A stretch of 64,000 nucleotides of DNA, taken from the NCBI RefSeq assembly GCF_014524565.1, contig NZ_CP060139.1:124001-188000 (forward strand), given 5' to 3'. The position numbers were made by a program, and so were the translations under genes. Positions 52,100 through 59,805 of this stretch are shown here, in pieces. The notes below the pieces were generated by a model, which saw only the letters and a list, made by a program, of their open reading frames with translations, was not told where the DNA came from and ran no database searches. Numbering within the stretch: the first letter of the stretch is position 1; the number at the start of each line of letters is the position of its first letter. Origin of the DNA: Croceimicrobium hydrocarbonivorans (GTDB lineage: Bacteria > Bacteroidota > Bacteroidia > Flavobacteriales > Schleiferiaceae).

Positions 52100-53758
52100 T
52101 TAAGCTTTGCCTGCTAAATGATTCATAGCGATATAGGAGAAAGTACAAGCCGGGCCAATGGTGGACCCGGGTCCGGGATAGGTTCTTCCCATTACGGAGG
52201 CGGTATTATTTCCTGAAGCATACAATCCTTCAATCACCGAACCATCTTCGCGCAGCACTCTGGCATATTCATCCGTTACTAAACCTCCTTTAGTTCCCAA
52301 ATCGCCTGGGTAAATACGAGTAGCATAATAAGGCGCTTCCTCTAAGGCCGCTAAATTGGAATTTGGAGCAACACGAGGGTCTGAATAGTAACGATCGTAG
52401 ATATCCTGTCCGCGCATAAAATCTTCATCCTTACCATTTTTAGCAAAGCTGTTAAAGCGTTTTACCGTTTCCTCCAGATTATCAGCATTAATCTTACATT
52501 GAGTGGCTAATTCCTTTATGCTGGAAGCCTTTACAAACTCTCCACTCTTAAAGTATTTGGATGGGGTTTGGCCCGGAGGCATCATCCCAAAAAGATATTT
52601 CTTCCGATAGGTGCTGTCCATTATCAACCAGGAAGGCACTGCTCCTCCGCCCATCTGTGCATCATGATCAAGCATACGTCGACCTAAATCCACATAGGAG
52701 GTTGACTCATTAACAAAGCGCTTACCTCGTGCATCTACGATAATGCAGCCCGGCAGGGAGCGTTCCGTAACCGAAAAACTCACTTTCCCATCTAAAATAA
52801 AGGAACCTCCCCACCAGGCTTCATCCATCAAAGACAAAGCAGCTCCAACCCTTTCACCGGCGCGGATTGCATCTCCGGTATTCCCGGGCGATGCGGAGCT
52901 ATACTCAGAACCAACTGGCTGGTATTTACGGCGGTATTCACCACCATGCGGAAAACCACCCGCGCCTAATAAAACTGCTTTGTTTGCTTTAATATTTAAG
53001 ATTTTACCGTCCTTCTCTACCTTTAGTCCAATGACCTTTCCATCCTCCATGATCAATTCCTGCAAGGCGGCCTTTAGCCATACTTCTCCTTGATATTTAC
53101 TTTGAAGGATGTACATCAAGCGGCCAGTTAAAGCAAGGCCTATACCTAATGGATGCTTACCGCTTATCAGCCAGCCTAGGGTTTGCCCCATAATTTTCAT
53201 AGTACGACGAAAACCCTTCATAGTACGAGTCACCAGAGAAAGGAGATAGGCATCGCCAGAGGTGATAGCAATAGGAGGCATACCCGGACTCACATTTTGA
53301 GTCTTGCGCCATTGCTTTAGTTTCTTGCCATTAAAAACAGTGCTTTCTATAACACGACCCGTTTTCCCGCCTTTTACATTGGGATAATAATCCGGATAAT
53401 ACTGCGCTCGAGTCCATTCAAATCCCAAGCTCTTTAAAAAGTTAACCATCTTAGGCGCTTCACGCACATAAGCTTCCTTTCGGGCCCGGGAACTGGCTGG
53501 ACCAACATCTGCAATAACGGCCTCCATATATTCCAAGGCTTCTTCCTCTGAATCTAAGGCACCATCCTCTTGCATCAAGAAGTTATTGGGTATCCATAGA
53601 CCACCTCCCGAATAAGCAGAAGATCCTCCCCAGGTATCCATTTTCTCAATCAATAGAGATTTAAAACCGTTATTTTCAGCGGTAATAGCAGCCGTAAGAC
53701 CACTGGCCCCACTTCCAACGACTAGTACATCGTATTGAGCAAACCATTCTGTTTCCAT
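52100..53758 (-). CDS. FAD-dependent 3-ketosteroid delta1-dehydrogenase-like flavoprotein (KstD/fumarate reductase family)
   Basis: A 552-residue flavoprotein. The FAD-binding GSGASGLTAAI near residue 15 and a distal GLYASGNN...GxTYPGPGSTIGPA region fit the KstD branch of the fumarate reductase/succinate dehydrogenase flavoprotein superfamily. The active-site phrase YPGDLGTKGGL near residue 500 matches the tyrosine-glycine site of characterised ketosteroid dehydrogenases. It heads an operon with two SDRs and is divergent from a TetR gene across a 23-bp operator-like dyad. The real substrate could be another cyclic ketone. Confidence 0.85.
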   Translation of the reverse strand: METEWFAQYDVLVVGSGASGLTAAITAENNGFKSLLIEKMDTWGGSSAYSGGGLWIPNNFLMQEDGALDSEEEALEYMEAVIADVGPASSRARKEAYVREAPKMVNFLKSLGFEWTRAQYYPDYYPNVKGGKTGRVIESTVFNGKKLKQWRKTQNVSPGMPPIAITSGDAYLLSLVTRTMKGFRRTMKIMGQTLGWLISGKHPLGIGLALTGRLMYILQSKYQGEVWLKAALQELIMEDGKVIGLKVEKDGKILNIKANKAVLLGAGGFPHGGEYRRKYQPVGSEYSSASPGNTGDAIRAGERVGAALSLMDEAWWGGSFILDGKVSFSVTERSLPGCIIVDARGKRFVNESTSYVDLGRRMLDHDAQMGGGAVPSWLIMDSTYRKKYLFGMMPPGQTPSKYFKSGEFVKASSIKELATQCKINADNLEETVKRFNSFAKNGKDEDFMRGQDIYDRYYSDPRVAPNSNLAALEEAPYYATRIYPGDLGTKGGLVTDEYARVLREDGSVIEGLYASGNNTASVMGRTYPGPGSTIGPACTFSYIAMNHLAGKA

Positions 53759-53802
53759 GATTGAGATACTTTTGTTGCCCCCAATTTACATTATTTCACA
53801 AT

Positions 53803-53825
53803 AAGTGATACATTGTGTAACACTT
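53803..53825. promoter_or_regulatory. TetR operator candidate between the flavoprotein and tetR genes
   Basis: A 23-bp dyad with arms AAGTGnTACA and TGTAnCACTT around a 3-nt centre lies 7 nt before the tetR start and 44 nt before the divergent flavoprotein start. A second overlapping pair, TTTCACAAT and ATTGTGTAA, shares the right side. Position and symmetry fit a site for the TetR protein controlling both directions. Confidence 0.75.
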
Positions 53826-53832
53826 TTCAGAT

Positions 53833-54405
53833 ATGCGAGAATATTCAGCCCATCAAAAATCTTCCGACTTACCCAAGCGCATTGATGCGGAGGCCAATCG
53901 GCGGACCTTGATTCATACGGCCCGGAGAGTGTTTGCCCAAAAAGGAGCGGATATCAGTCTAGCTGAAATCGCTAAAGAAGCGAAAGTCTCACGACCTACC
54001 CTCTATCGCAATTTTAAAGACAAGGGGGCTTTGGTAGTTGCCGTTTTCGAGTATAATATTGATTTGCTCGAACGTTATGCCCAAAAACTGGAAGAGGATC
54101 AACAGGCCTGTTTTAAAATTTTGGAAATGATTGCCTATCAACAAGCGCGCTTCCAAGCCTTGATCGTTTTTTTTCCGGGTGATGAAACCCCATTAATTCA
54201 AAGAGTACTGGATATAATGGCGGGCCCGATTGAAAGAGCAAAAGCGCAAAATTTACTTCGAATGGATTTCAATTTGGAAAGTGATCTCTTGCTCATCATT
54301 CGAATGCTGGCCTTCTCCATTGGTACCAATAATGGAGATCAATGGAAGAAAGAATCTCAGAGAGCACTGAAGCTATTGTTAGAAGGATTGCGCACTAATG
54401 CTTAA
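53833..54405 (+). CDS. TetR family transcriptional regulator
   Basis: A 190-residue repressor. The N-terminal helix-turn-helix (about 22-68) reads RVFAQKGADISLAEIAKEAKVSRPTLYRNFKDK, in family form; the C-terminal ligand domain is helical. It is divergent from the KstD-like operon with a 23-bp dyad between them, so it very likely represses that operon and itself, released by a substrate or a catabolic intermediate (inference). A 154-nt gap without features follows. Confidence 0.9.
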   Translation: MREYSAHQKSSDLPKRIDAEANRRTLIHTARRVFAQKGADISLAEIAKEAKVSRPTLYRNFKDKGALVVAVFEYNIDLLERYAQKLEEDQQACFKILEMIAYQQARFQALIVFFPGDETPLIQRVLDIMAGPIERAKAQNLLRMDFNLESDLLLIIRMLAFSIGTNNGDQWKKESQRALKLLLEGLRTNA

Positions 54406-54559
54406 TTAGGAGTCTTAACAAAATTCATAAACAAGGTCGACCCCGCAGGTAGCAATTTGGGAGATTAGCATTTCTAATTTTAGTGCAAAACTTGTTAAGC
54501 GCTGCTATTTCGCTCTATTCGGCTTTTATTTACCTTAACCGCCTAAAGCAATTAGTATA

Positions 54560-55312
54560 ATGGCACTTTTTAAATCCAGCAATCCTGCCCTGCGCAGTTC
54601 CACTTTCGAAAAGCAAAGTTCTTTTATTGATACCAGCAATAGCATGACGGTAGAAGGAACAGTAGGCAAGATTGCGATTTTGAGCTTATTAGTTTTCTGC
54701 ACCGCTATCTTCAGCTGGAACCAGTTTATGGAAGCTGAAAGTTTTGAAGGTTTTAGAGGCTATTTAATTGGTGGAAGCATTGGTGGTTTGGTTACTGCCC
54801 TGATTGTCATTTTCAATCCTAAAAGCTCGCCCTATCTGGCCCCTCTTTATGCCTTATTAGAAGGCTTGGTCTTAGGAGCCCTTTCTGCTATGTTCGAATA
54901 TTCTTACCCCGGAATTGCGATGCAGGCTATTCTACTCACCTTCGGTGTGCTTTTTGGGATGTTATTTGCCTTCCGTTCAGGACTAATTAAAGTAACACAG
55001 CAATTTAGATCTATGGTAATTTCTGCCACCTTTGGCATTGCCATTATCTACCTTATTTCTTTTGTAGGAAGCTTTTTTGGTTTTCCTATCCCTATGATTC
55101 ATGAAGCCAGCACCTTTGGAATTATCTTTTCATTAGTAGTGGTTGCCATTGCAGCTTTAAATCTGGTTTTGGATTTTGATTTTATCGAAAAATCTGCTGA
55201 GCGAGGCGCCCCAAAATACATGGAATGGTACGGTGCTTTTGGTCTGATGGTAACCCTTATCTGGCTCTATTTGGAAATCCTACGTTTGCTCTCCAAATTA
55301 AGAGAGCGCTAG
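54560..55312 (+). CDS. Bax inhibitor-1/YccA family membrane protein
   Basis: A 250-residue protein with about seven membrane helices and the BI-1 family phrases FNPKSSPYLAPLYALLEGLVLGALSAMFE and LVLDFDFIEKSAERGAPKYMEWYGAFGLMVTLIWLYLEILRLL (in parts). Bacterial members are thought to act as pH-sensitive calcium leak channels or modulators of membrane proteases. It is followed 10 nt later by an SRPBCC gene on the same strand. Confidence 0.92.
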   Translation: MALFKSSNPALRSSTFEKQSSFIDTSNSMTVEGTVGKIAILSLLVFCTAIFSWNQFMEAESFEGFRGYLIGGSIGGLVTALIVIFNPKSSPYLAPLYALLEGLVLGALSAMFEYSYPGIAMQAILLTFGVLFGMLFAFRSGLIKVTQQFRSMVISATFGIAIIYLISFVGSFFGFPIPMIHEASTFGIIFSLVVVAIAALNLVLDFDFIEKSAERGAPKYMEWYGAFGLMVTLIWLYLEILRLLSKLRER

Positions 55313-55322
55313 GCTAATAGCT

Positions 55323-55733
55323 ATGGAAAGCATTGTAGTTGAAGTACTGGTTCCTCAAGAACTCGATAAAGTTTGGGAAGCATGGACCCAGCCGGAGCAT
55401 ATACAGAAATGGAACTTTGCCAGTGATGATTGGCATTGTCCTGAAGTTATAAATGATCTTAAAGCTGGTGGTGCCTTACAATGGCGGATGGAATCCAAGG
55501 ATGCTAGTGTTGGTTTTGATTTCAAGGGCACCTATCAAGAAGTGCGTCCCCAAGAATTTATCTGCTACCATATTGAAGATGGCCGTAAGGTTGAAATTTC
55601 CTTTATTGAAAGCGATGGCCAAGTAAAGCTTATTGAGCGCTTTGAGCCAGAAAATCAGAATAGCTTGGACTTACAAAAGCAAGGATGGCAAGCCATTCTC
55701 GAGAATTTCAAAAAGCATGCAGTCTCGCTTTAA
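55323..55733 (+). CDS. SRPBCC (AHSA1-like) domain protein
   Basis: A 136-residue soluble protein with the START/AHSA1 fold: VEVLVPQELDKVWEAWTQPEHIQKWNF at the start, GGALQWRMESKDASVGFDFKG, and a C-terminal long helix ending QGWQAILENFKKH. These proteins bind hydrophobic ligands or activate Hsp90-type chaperones; no specific partner can be named. Its stop overlaps the convergent GNAT gene by 4 nt. Confidence 0.88.
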   Translation: MESIVVEVLVPQELDKVWEAWTQPEHIQKWNFASDDWHCPEVINDLKAGGALQWRMESKDASVGFDFKGTYQEVRPQEFICYHIEDGRKVEISFIESDGQVKLIERFEPENQNSLDLQKQGWQAILENFKKHAVSL

Positions 55734-56017
55734 AGCAGATCTTTGTATTTATCCGGAAAACGATACATTATATTTTTAGCAAAAGGACAGACCGGAAGTA
55801 TTTTTAGATCATTAGCACGGCTGTAGTCCGCAACGGCCTCGAGTAATTGTTTCCCGATACCTCTGCCCGACATGTTCTCATCTACCTCAGTGTGCTTAAT
55901 AACCAATTTGCCGCTTTCGGTTTGTAACAAATCCATAAAGCCACTAACTGCTGCTTCAGGTCCTTCTTTGTATTCGAAGATTCCTTCACCATTATCCTTC
56001 CACTTTGCCTCGATCAT
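55730..56017 (-). CDS. Small GNAT N-acetyltransferase-like protein (Acetyltransf_CG family)
   Basis: A 95-residue protein of the compact GNAT type. The acetyl-CoA phosphate loop is seen as GRGIGKQLL near residue 52, preceded by the strand LVIKHTEVDENMSG, and the C-terminal CPFAKNIMYRFPDKYKDLL with a conserved cysteine is typical of this short family. It overlaps the upstream dehydrogenase gene by 4 nt and the convergent SRPBCC gene by 4 nt. Confidence 0.9.
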   Translation of the reverse strand: MIEAKWKDNGEGIFEYKEGPEAAVSGFMDLLQTESGKLVIKHTEVDENMSGRGIGKQLLEAVADYSRANDLKILPVCPFAKNIMYRFPDKYKDLL

Positions 56018-56952
56018 AAATTAAGTTTTGCAATTTTTTGTAAAAGTACCTCTGCCATTCGCTCTTGACTCTCAAAAGTCCAACCAGCGATATGCGGACT
56101 TAAAATCACCTTATTACTCTGAAGTAAGTATTCAAAATCATCCGTGCTTCCTTCTTGAACCAGATTCTCGAAACTGCTTTTTTCGTATTCCAATACATCC
56201 AAACAAGCTCCTCTAATTTTACCGGTCTTAAGTGCTTCCACCACGGCAGCAATGCGCACAATTTTACCACGAGCGGTATTGATCAATACAATTTGCTTCT
56301 GGCAGGCATCTATGAAATCCTGATCTACATAAAAGAGGGTTTCAGGATTTTGGGGTAGGTGTATGCTGATGATGTCTGCTTCTTGTTGCAACTCTTCGAG
56401 ACTGCATTCTTCGACTTGAGAATTTGCATAGCCTTGTTTATACTTATCGTAGGCAATTACCCTACAATCCAAGCCCCGTAGTTTACTGGCAAAGGCCGAT
56501 CCCATGGCACCATATCCAATTATCCCGACGGTTTTATCTTTTAGTTCAAAGCCACGATTTTCTTCGCGCAGCCACATGCCTTTGCGTACTTCTGAATCAG
56601 CGATGATCAGGCGATTATTTAAAGCTAAAAGCATTCCCAGAGCATGTTCCCCCACTGCATGGCGATTTCCCTCCGGAGCGGCTAATACCTCAATTCCCAA
56701 TTCTCGGGCTTTCTCCAGATCAATATTCTCCAATCCGGCTCCTACCCTGGCGATGAACTTCAATTGGCTGGCTTTCTCTAAAAGCTGAGCATGCATGGGC
56801 ATACGACTACGAAGCACCAATCCACTATAAGCTGACCAATTGATTTCCTCTTCTGCAGCGAGATATTCCTCTTCGATGTCGAAACCCAATTCTGGTAAGA
56901 TTTCTTTAAAGCGATCGTGTACCCGATCCAATATCAATACTTTTCCTTTCAT
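56014..56952 (-). CDS. D-2-hydroxyacid dehydrogenase (phosphoglycerate-dehydrogenase-like)
   Basis: A 312-residue NAD-dependent enzyme with GIIGYGAMGSAFA for the dinucleotide loop, the catalytic arginine in INTARGKIV, the glutamate in DVLEYE and histidine in SPHIAGWT. It lacks the ACT or long regulatory C-terminus, so it is close to short serA-type or related hydroxyacid dehydrogenases; the physiological substrate is not certain. It is in an operon with the GNAT gene downstream and the barrel protein upstream, with 4-nt overlaps on both sides. Confidence 0.87.
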   Translation of the reverse strand: MKGKVLILDRVHDRFKEILPELGFDIEEEYLAAEEEINWSAYSGLVLRSRMPMHAQLLEKASQLKFIARVGAGLENIDLEKARELGIEVLAAPEGNRHAVGEHALGMLLALNNRLIIADSEVRKGMWLREENRGFELKDKTVGIIGYGAMGSAFASKLRGLDCRVIAYDKYKQGYANSQVEECSLEELQQEADIISIHLPQNPETLFYVDQDFIDACQKQIVLINTARGKIVRIAAVVEALKTGKIRGACLDVLEYEKSSFENLVQEGSTDDFEYLLQSNKVILSPHIAGWTFESQERMAEVLLQKIAKLNL

Positions 56953-57695
56953 CGTATGCGCCAGCTAAAACCGGTATTCACAAAATAGTTACTAAACAAG
57001 CCTACGGCCGGACCAACACCCACCTGATTGCCTGCAAATAGCTCCCATTGGAAACGAGGACTAAGCTTAAAGCTAAAGCCAGCATCAAAGGCCAGGTAAT
57101 CGCGGTTGGCCGAATTCAGGCTTAAACCATAAACCTCAGCAAATACTGAATAATACTCTTTGGAATAGGCCAATAAAACCGTCCATTGTGCGGTATAATC
57201 AATAAACTCATCATGGTAAAAACCCAAATTCCCACTCACAGACCATGGTCCTTGATTTAGGGCTGCTGAAAGGCGGTAATCCAAATTACTGAAGGAGCTT
57301 TGCACGATGAAGGCCCATTGAAAACTGGTTCCGTTTCCAGGTAGGCCAAAGCGTAGCATGAGATTCGGATCCTGACCTTCCCAGCGATAACCATCATCAA
57401 AGGTTGGATTATTAATACCATTCATTTGATAGGCTAAACCCACTTCAATCTGATGGCCTAGCCCCAGACGAATAGCAGTATTTGAACTTAGAATCCTTTG
57501 ATTTACCACAATTTGATCCTCTCCCTGGCGATCGTAAAAATCTCGCCATTCCAAGCCTTGTTGAGCTTGTAGCCCCCATTTGGGTAATACGGCCGCTGAA
57601 AAAGTTTGACCAGGACGATCACTACTAAAGTCTTGCTGAGCCTGTAAACTGAAGCTAAAAAGGATAAATCCTAAGGCTATTTTCCATTTTCTCAT
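56949..57695 (-). CDS. Outer-membrane beta-barrel protein of the MetA-degradation-transporter type
   Basis: A 248-residue exported protein with a signal peptide ending near LQAQQ and the phrase SSDRPGQTFSAAVLP, usual for the 'putative phenol-degradation transporter' (PF13557) barrels of Bacteroidota. The rest alternates hydrophobic strands and ends with an aromatic-rich strand (GFSWRIR). Such barrels are often of unknown substrate. It overlaps mgtE upstream and the dehydrogenase gene downstream by 4 nt each. Confidence 0.78.
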   Translation of the reverse strand: MRKWKIALGFILFSFSLQAQQDFSSDRPGQTFSAAVLPKWGLQAQQGLEWRDFYDRQGEDQIVVNQRILSSNTAIRLGLGHQIEVGLAYQMNGINNPTFDDGYRWEGQDPNLMLRFGLPGNGTSFQWAFIVQSSFSNLDYRLSAALNQGPWSVSGNLGFYHDEFIDYTAQWTVLLAYSKEYYSVFAEVYGLSLNSANRDYLAFDAGFSFKLSPRFQWELFAGNQVGVGPAVGLFSNYFVNTGFSWRIR

Positions 57696-59047
57696 AGCCC
57701 TAAGATCAGGCGTCCAATCTGGAAATACAAAAAGAGTCCAATAATATCGTTGAGGGTGGTAATAAATGGACCGGTGGCTAAGGCCGGATCAATTTTATAT
57801 TTATTTAGCACTAAGGGCACGAAGGTTCCTATTAATGCCGCTACCACAATTACCGAGAATAAGGCCACACTTACGGTGAGGGCCAACTTCATTCCATAGC
57901 CTAAAAACAAGCTGGCACCAATCACCAGAATACTCAATATCAAACCATTAACCAGAGCCACTCCCAATTCCTTTACCAAGCGATTTAGGGTGGTATTATC
58001 GGCCAAAGACTGGCTGGCTAAACCTTGCACTATAATCGCTGAAGACTGTACGCCCACATTACCTCCCATTGCCGCGATTAGCGGAATAAAAAAGGCCATT
58101 TTGGGGATGATGTCAATATCACTTTCGTAGCGACCAATCACCGATGCGGCTAAAAGCCCACCAAACAATCCAATCAATAACCAAGGCAAACGAGCACGGG
58201 TGATTGACCAGAGGGTATCATCTGCTTCTACCTCATCGGTAAGACCACTGGCCAGGTTGTAATCTTCCTTCGCCTCATCACGAATTAAGTCCACCACATC
58301 ATCAATGGTAATGCGACCTACCAGATGACCAAGTGGGTCAACCACCGGCATTACCACCAGATCGTATTTCTGCATGGTATTGGCCACTTCCTCTGCTTCG
58401 GTATTGACCTCTACGTATTGTACTTTATGGGAATAAACCTCCGAAATAGGAGTACGCGTAGGAGTTGTAAGTAACTTTTTAAGGGAAAGGGTGCCCAATA
58501 ATTTATTCTGCCCGTTCACCACGTAAATGGCATGCACACGCTCTACTTCTTCCGCTTGCTTGCGCATTTCACGCACACATTCGAGTACATTCCAATGATC
58601 CTTTACTTTGATCATTTCGGTACCCATCAGCGAACCAGCGGTTCCTTCAGGATATACCAATAAGCGAGCAATATCCATCGCCTGCTTCTGGTCCTCGATA
58701 TTCTCTAATACCTCACGCCTTTGAACCTCATCCAGTTCATTGATAAGGTCGGCCGCATCATCAGAATCGAGATTATCGATAAGCTCCTGCGCAATCTCCT
58801 TACCGGTATAATCCGCCAGGATCTTTGCCCGTAGGTCATCATCGAGTTCCATCAGGACTTCGGCCCCGATTTCATCACTAAGGTTTTCGTAGAGGATAAG
58901 AGCCAGATCGAAGTCGATCTTCTCTATTATTTCGGCTAAATCTGCGGGGTGACCCTCTTTGAGCAATTCCTCATACTCGCTTAAATGACGCTGGGAAATA
59001 TCCAGTTCCAGTTGCTGTAAAAAGTCCTTGCTCAGATCAACACTCAT
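57692..59047 (-). CDS. mgtE: Magnesium transporter MgtE
   Basis: A 451-residue channel. The N-terminal helical domain (about 1-130, GHPADLAEIIEKIDFD) is followed by two CBS domains (about 135-260) that sense magnesium, and a five-helix membrane domain (about 280-450) with MAFFIPLIAAMGGNVGVQSSAI, the pore signature. It overlaps rsmA and the barrel gene by 4 nt. No upstream magnesium riboswitch is possible here because the start lies inside the rsmA stop. Confidence 0.95.
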   Translation of the reverse strand: MSVDLSKDFLQQLELDISQRHLSEYEELLKEGHPADLAEIIEKIDFDLALILYENLSDEIGAEVLMELDDDLRAKILADYTGKEIAQELIDNLDSDDAADLINELDEVQRREVLENIEDQKQAMDIARLLVYPEGTAGSLMGTEMIKVKDHWNVLECVREMRKQAEEVERVHAIYVVNGQNKLLGTLSLKKLLTTPTRTPISEVYSHKVQYVEVNTEAEEVANTMQKYDLVVMPVVDPLGHLVGRITIDDVVDLIRDEAKEDYNLASGLTDEVEADDTLWSITRARLPWLLIGLFGGLLAASVIGRYESDIDIIPKMAFFIPLIAAMGGNVGVQSSAIIVQGLASQSLADNTTLNRLVKELGVALVNGLILSILVIGASLFLGYGMKLALTVSVALFSVIVVAALIGTFVPLVLNKYKIDPALATGPFITTLNDIIGLFLYFQIGRLILGL

Positions 59048-59805
59048 CCCGTTAATTTTTGTGTTAAGGCTACAAATTCTTGCCAGGTAAGCTGCTCGGC
59101 CCGTTTTTGCAGGGTTTCCGGCGCTATCCCTTCCAGCGGTAAATTTAGACTTTTCAAGGCATTGCGCAGTGTTTTCCGCCTTTGATTAAAGGCTGCTTTC
59201 ACAATTTTTGTAAGCAATGGAATTGCCACCTCCGGCTGCCAATTTTCCTTGCGTTTAAAGCGGATTACCCCTGAGCGGACCTTGGGAGGCGGATTAAACT
59301 CTTCCGGCTCTACCGTAAAGAGATATTCGCGATCGTAGAAAACCGCAGATAGCACCGACAGGATTCCATAGGTCTTGGAACCGGGCTCCGCTGTTAATCT
59401 ATCAGCAACTTCCTTTTGAAACATGCCTACCATTTCCGGAATCAAATCAGGATAATCCAGCATTTTAAAAATGATCTGGCTGCTAATATTATAAGGGTAA
59501 TTTCCGGCCAAGGCGAAAGGCTCCTTCATCAAGTCTTTCAAATCCAATTGCAGGAAATCACCGGGAATGATATGTCCTTGCAGAGCAGCAAAATGTTCTT
59601 CTAAATAGTGAACCGATTCGGTATCGATCTCCACTACAAAAACTTCCTGCTTTTGCTCTAAAAGGTGCTGGGTTAAGACCCCCATACCCGGACCAATCTC
59701 CAATACTTTGGAATAGCCTTCCCCACTTAAGGCTTCGGCTATTCGCCCGGCAGTTTCCGGGTTCTTAAGGAAATGTTGCCCGAGATGTTTTTTCGCTCTA
59801 ACCAT
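59044..59805 (-). CDS. rsmA: 16S rRNA dimethyladenosine transferase RsmA (KsgA)
   Basis: A 253-residue methyltransferase that dimethylates the two adjacent adenosines in the 3'-terminal hairpin of 16S rRNA. SAM motif I is LEIGPGMGVLT, the acid is VVEIDTESV, and the catalytic motif is GNYPYNISSQI (NxPY). The basic C-terminal domain includes KRKENWQP and NQRRKTLRNALK. It overlaps the M3 peptidase gene by 8 nt upstream and mgtE by 4 nt downstream, so the run from the peptidase to the GNAT gene is a single operon. Confidence 0.96.
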   Translation of the reverse strand: MVRAKKHLGQHFLKNPETAGRIAEALSGEGYSKVLEIGPGMGVLTQHLLEQKQEVFVVEIDTESVHYLEEHFAALQGHIIPGDFLQLDLKDLMKEPFALAGNYPYNISSQIIFKMLDYPDLIPEMVGMFQKEVADRLTAEPGSKTYGILSVLSAVFYDREYLFTVEPEEFNPPPKVRSGVIRFKRKENWQPEVAIPLLTKIVKAAFNQRRKTLRNALKSLNLPLEGIAPETLQKRAEQLTWQEFVALTQKLTG

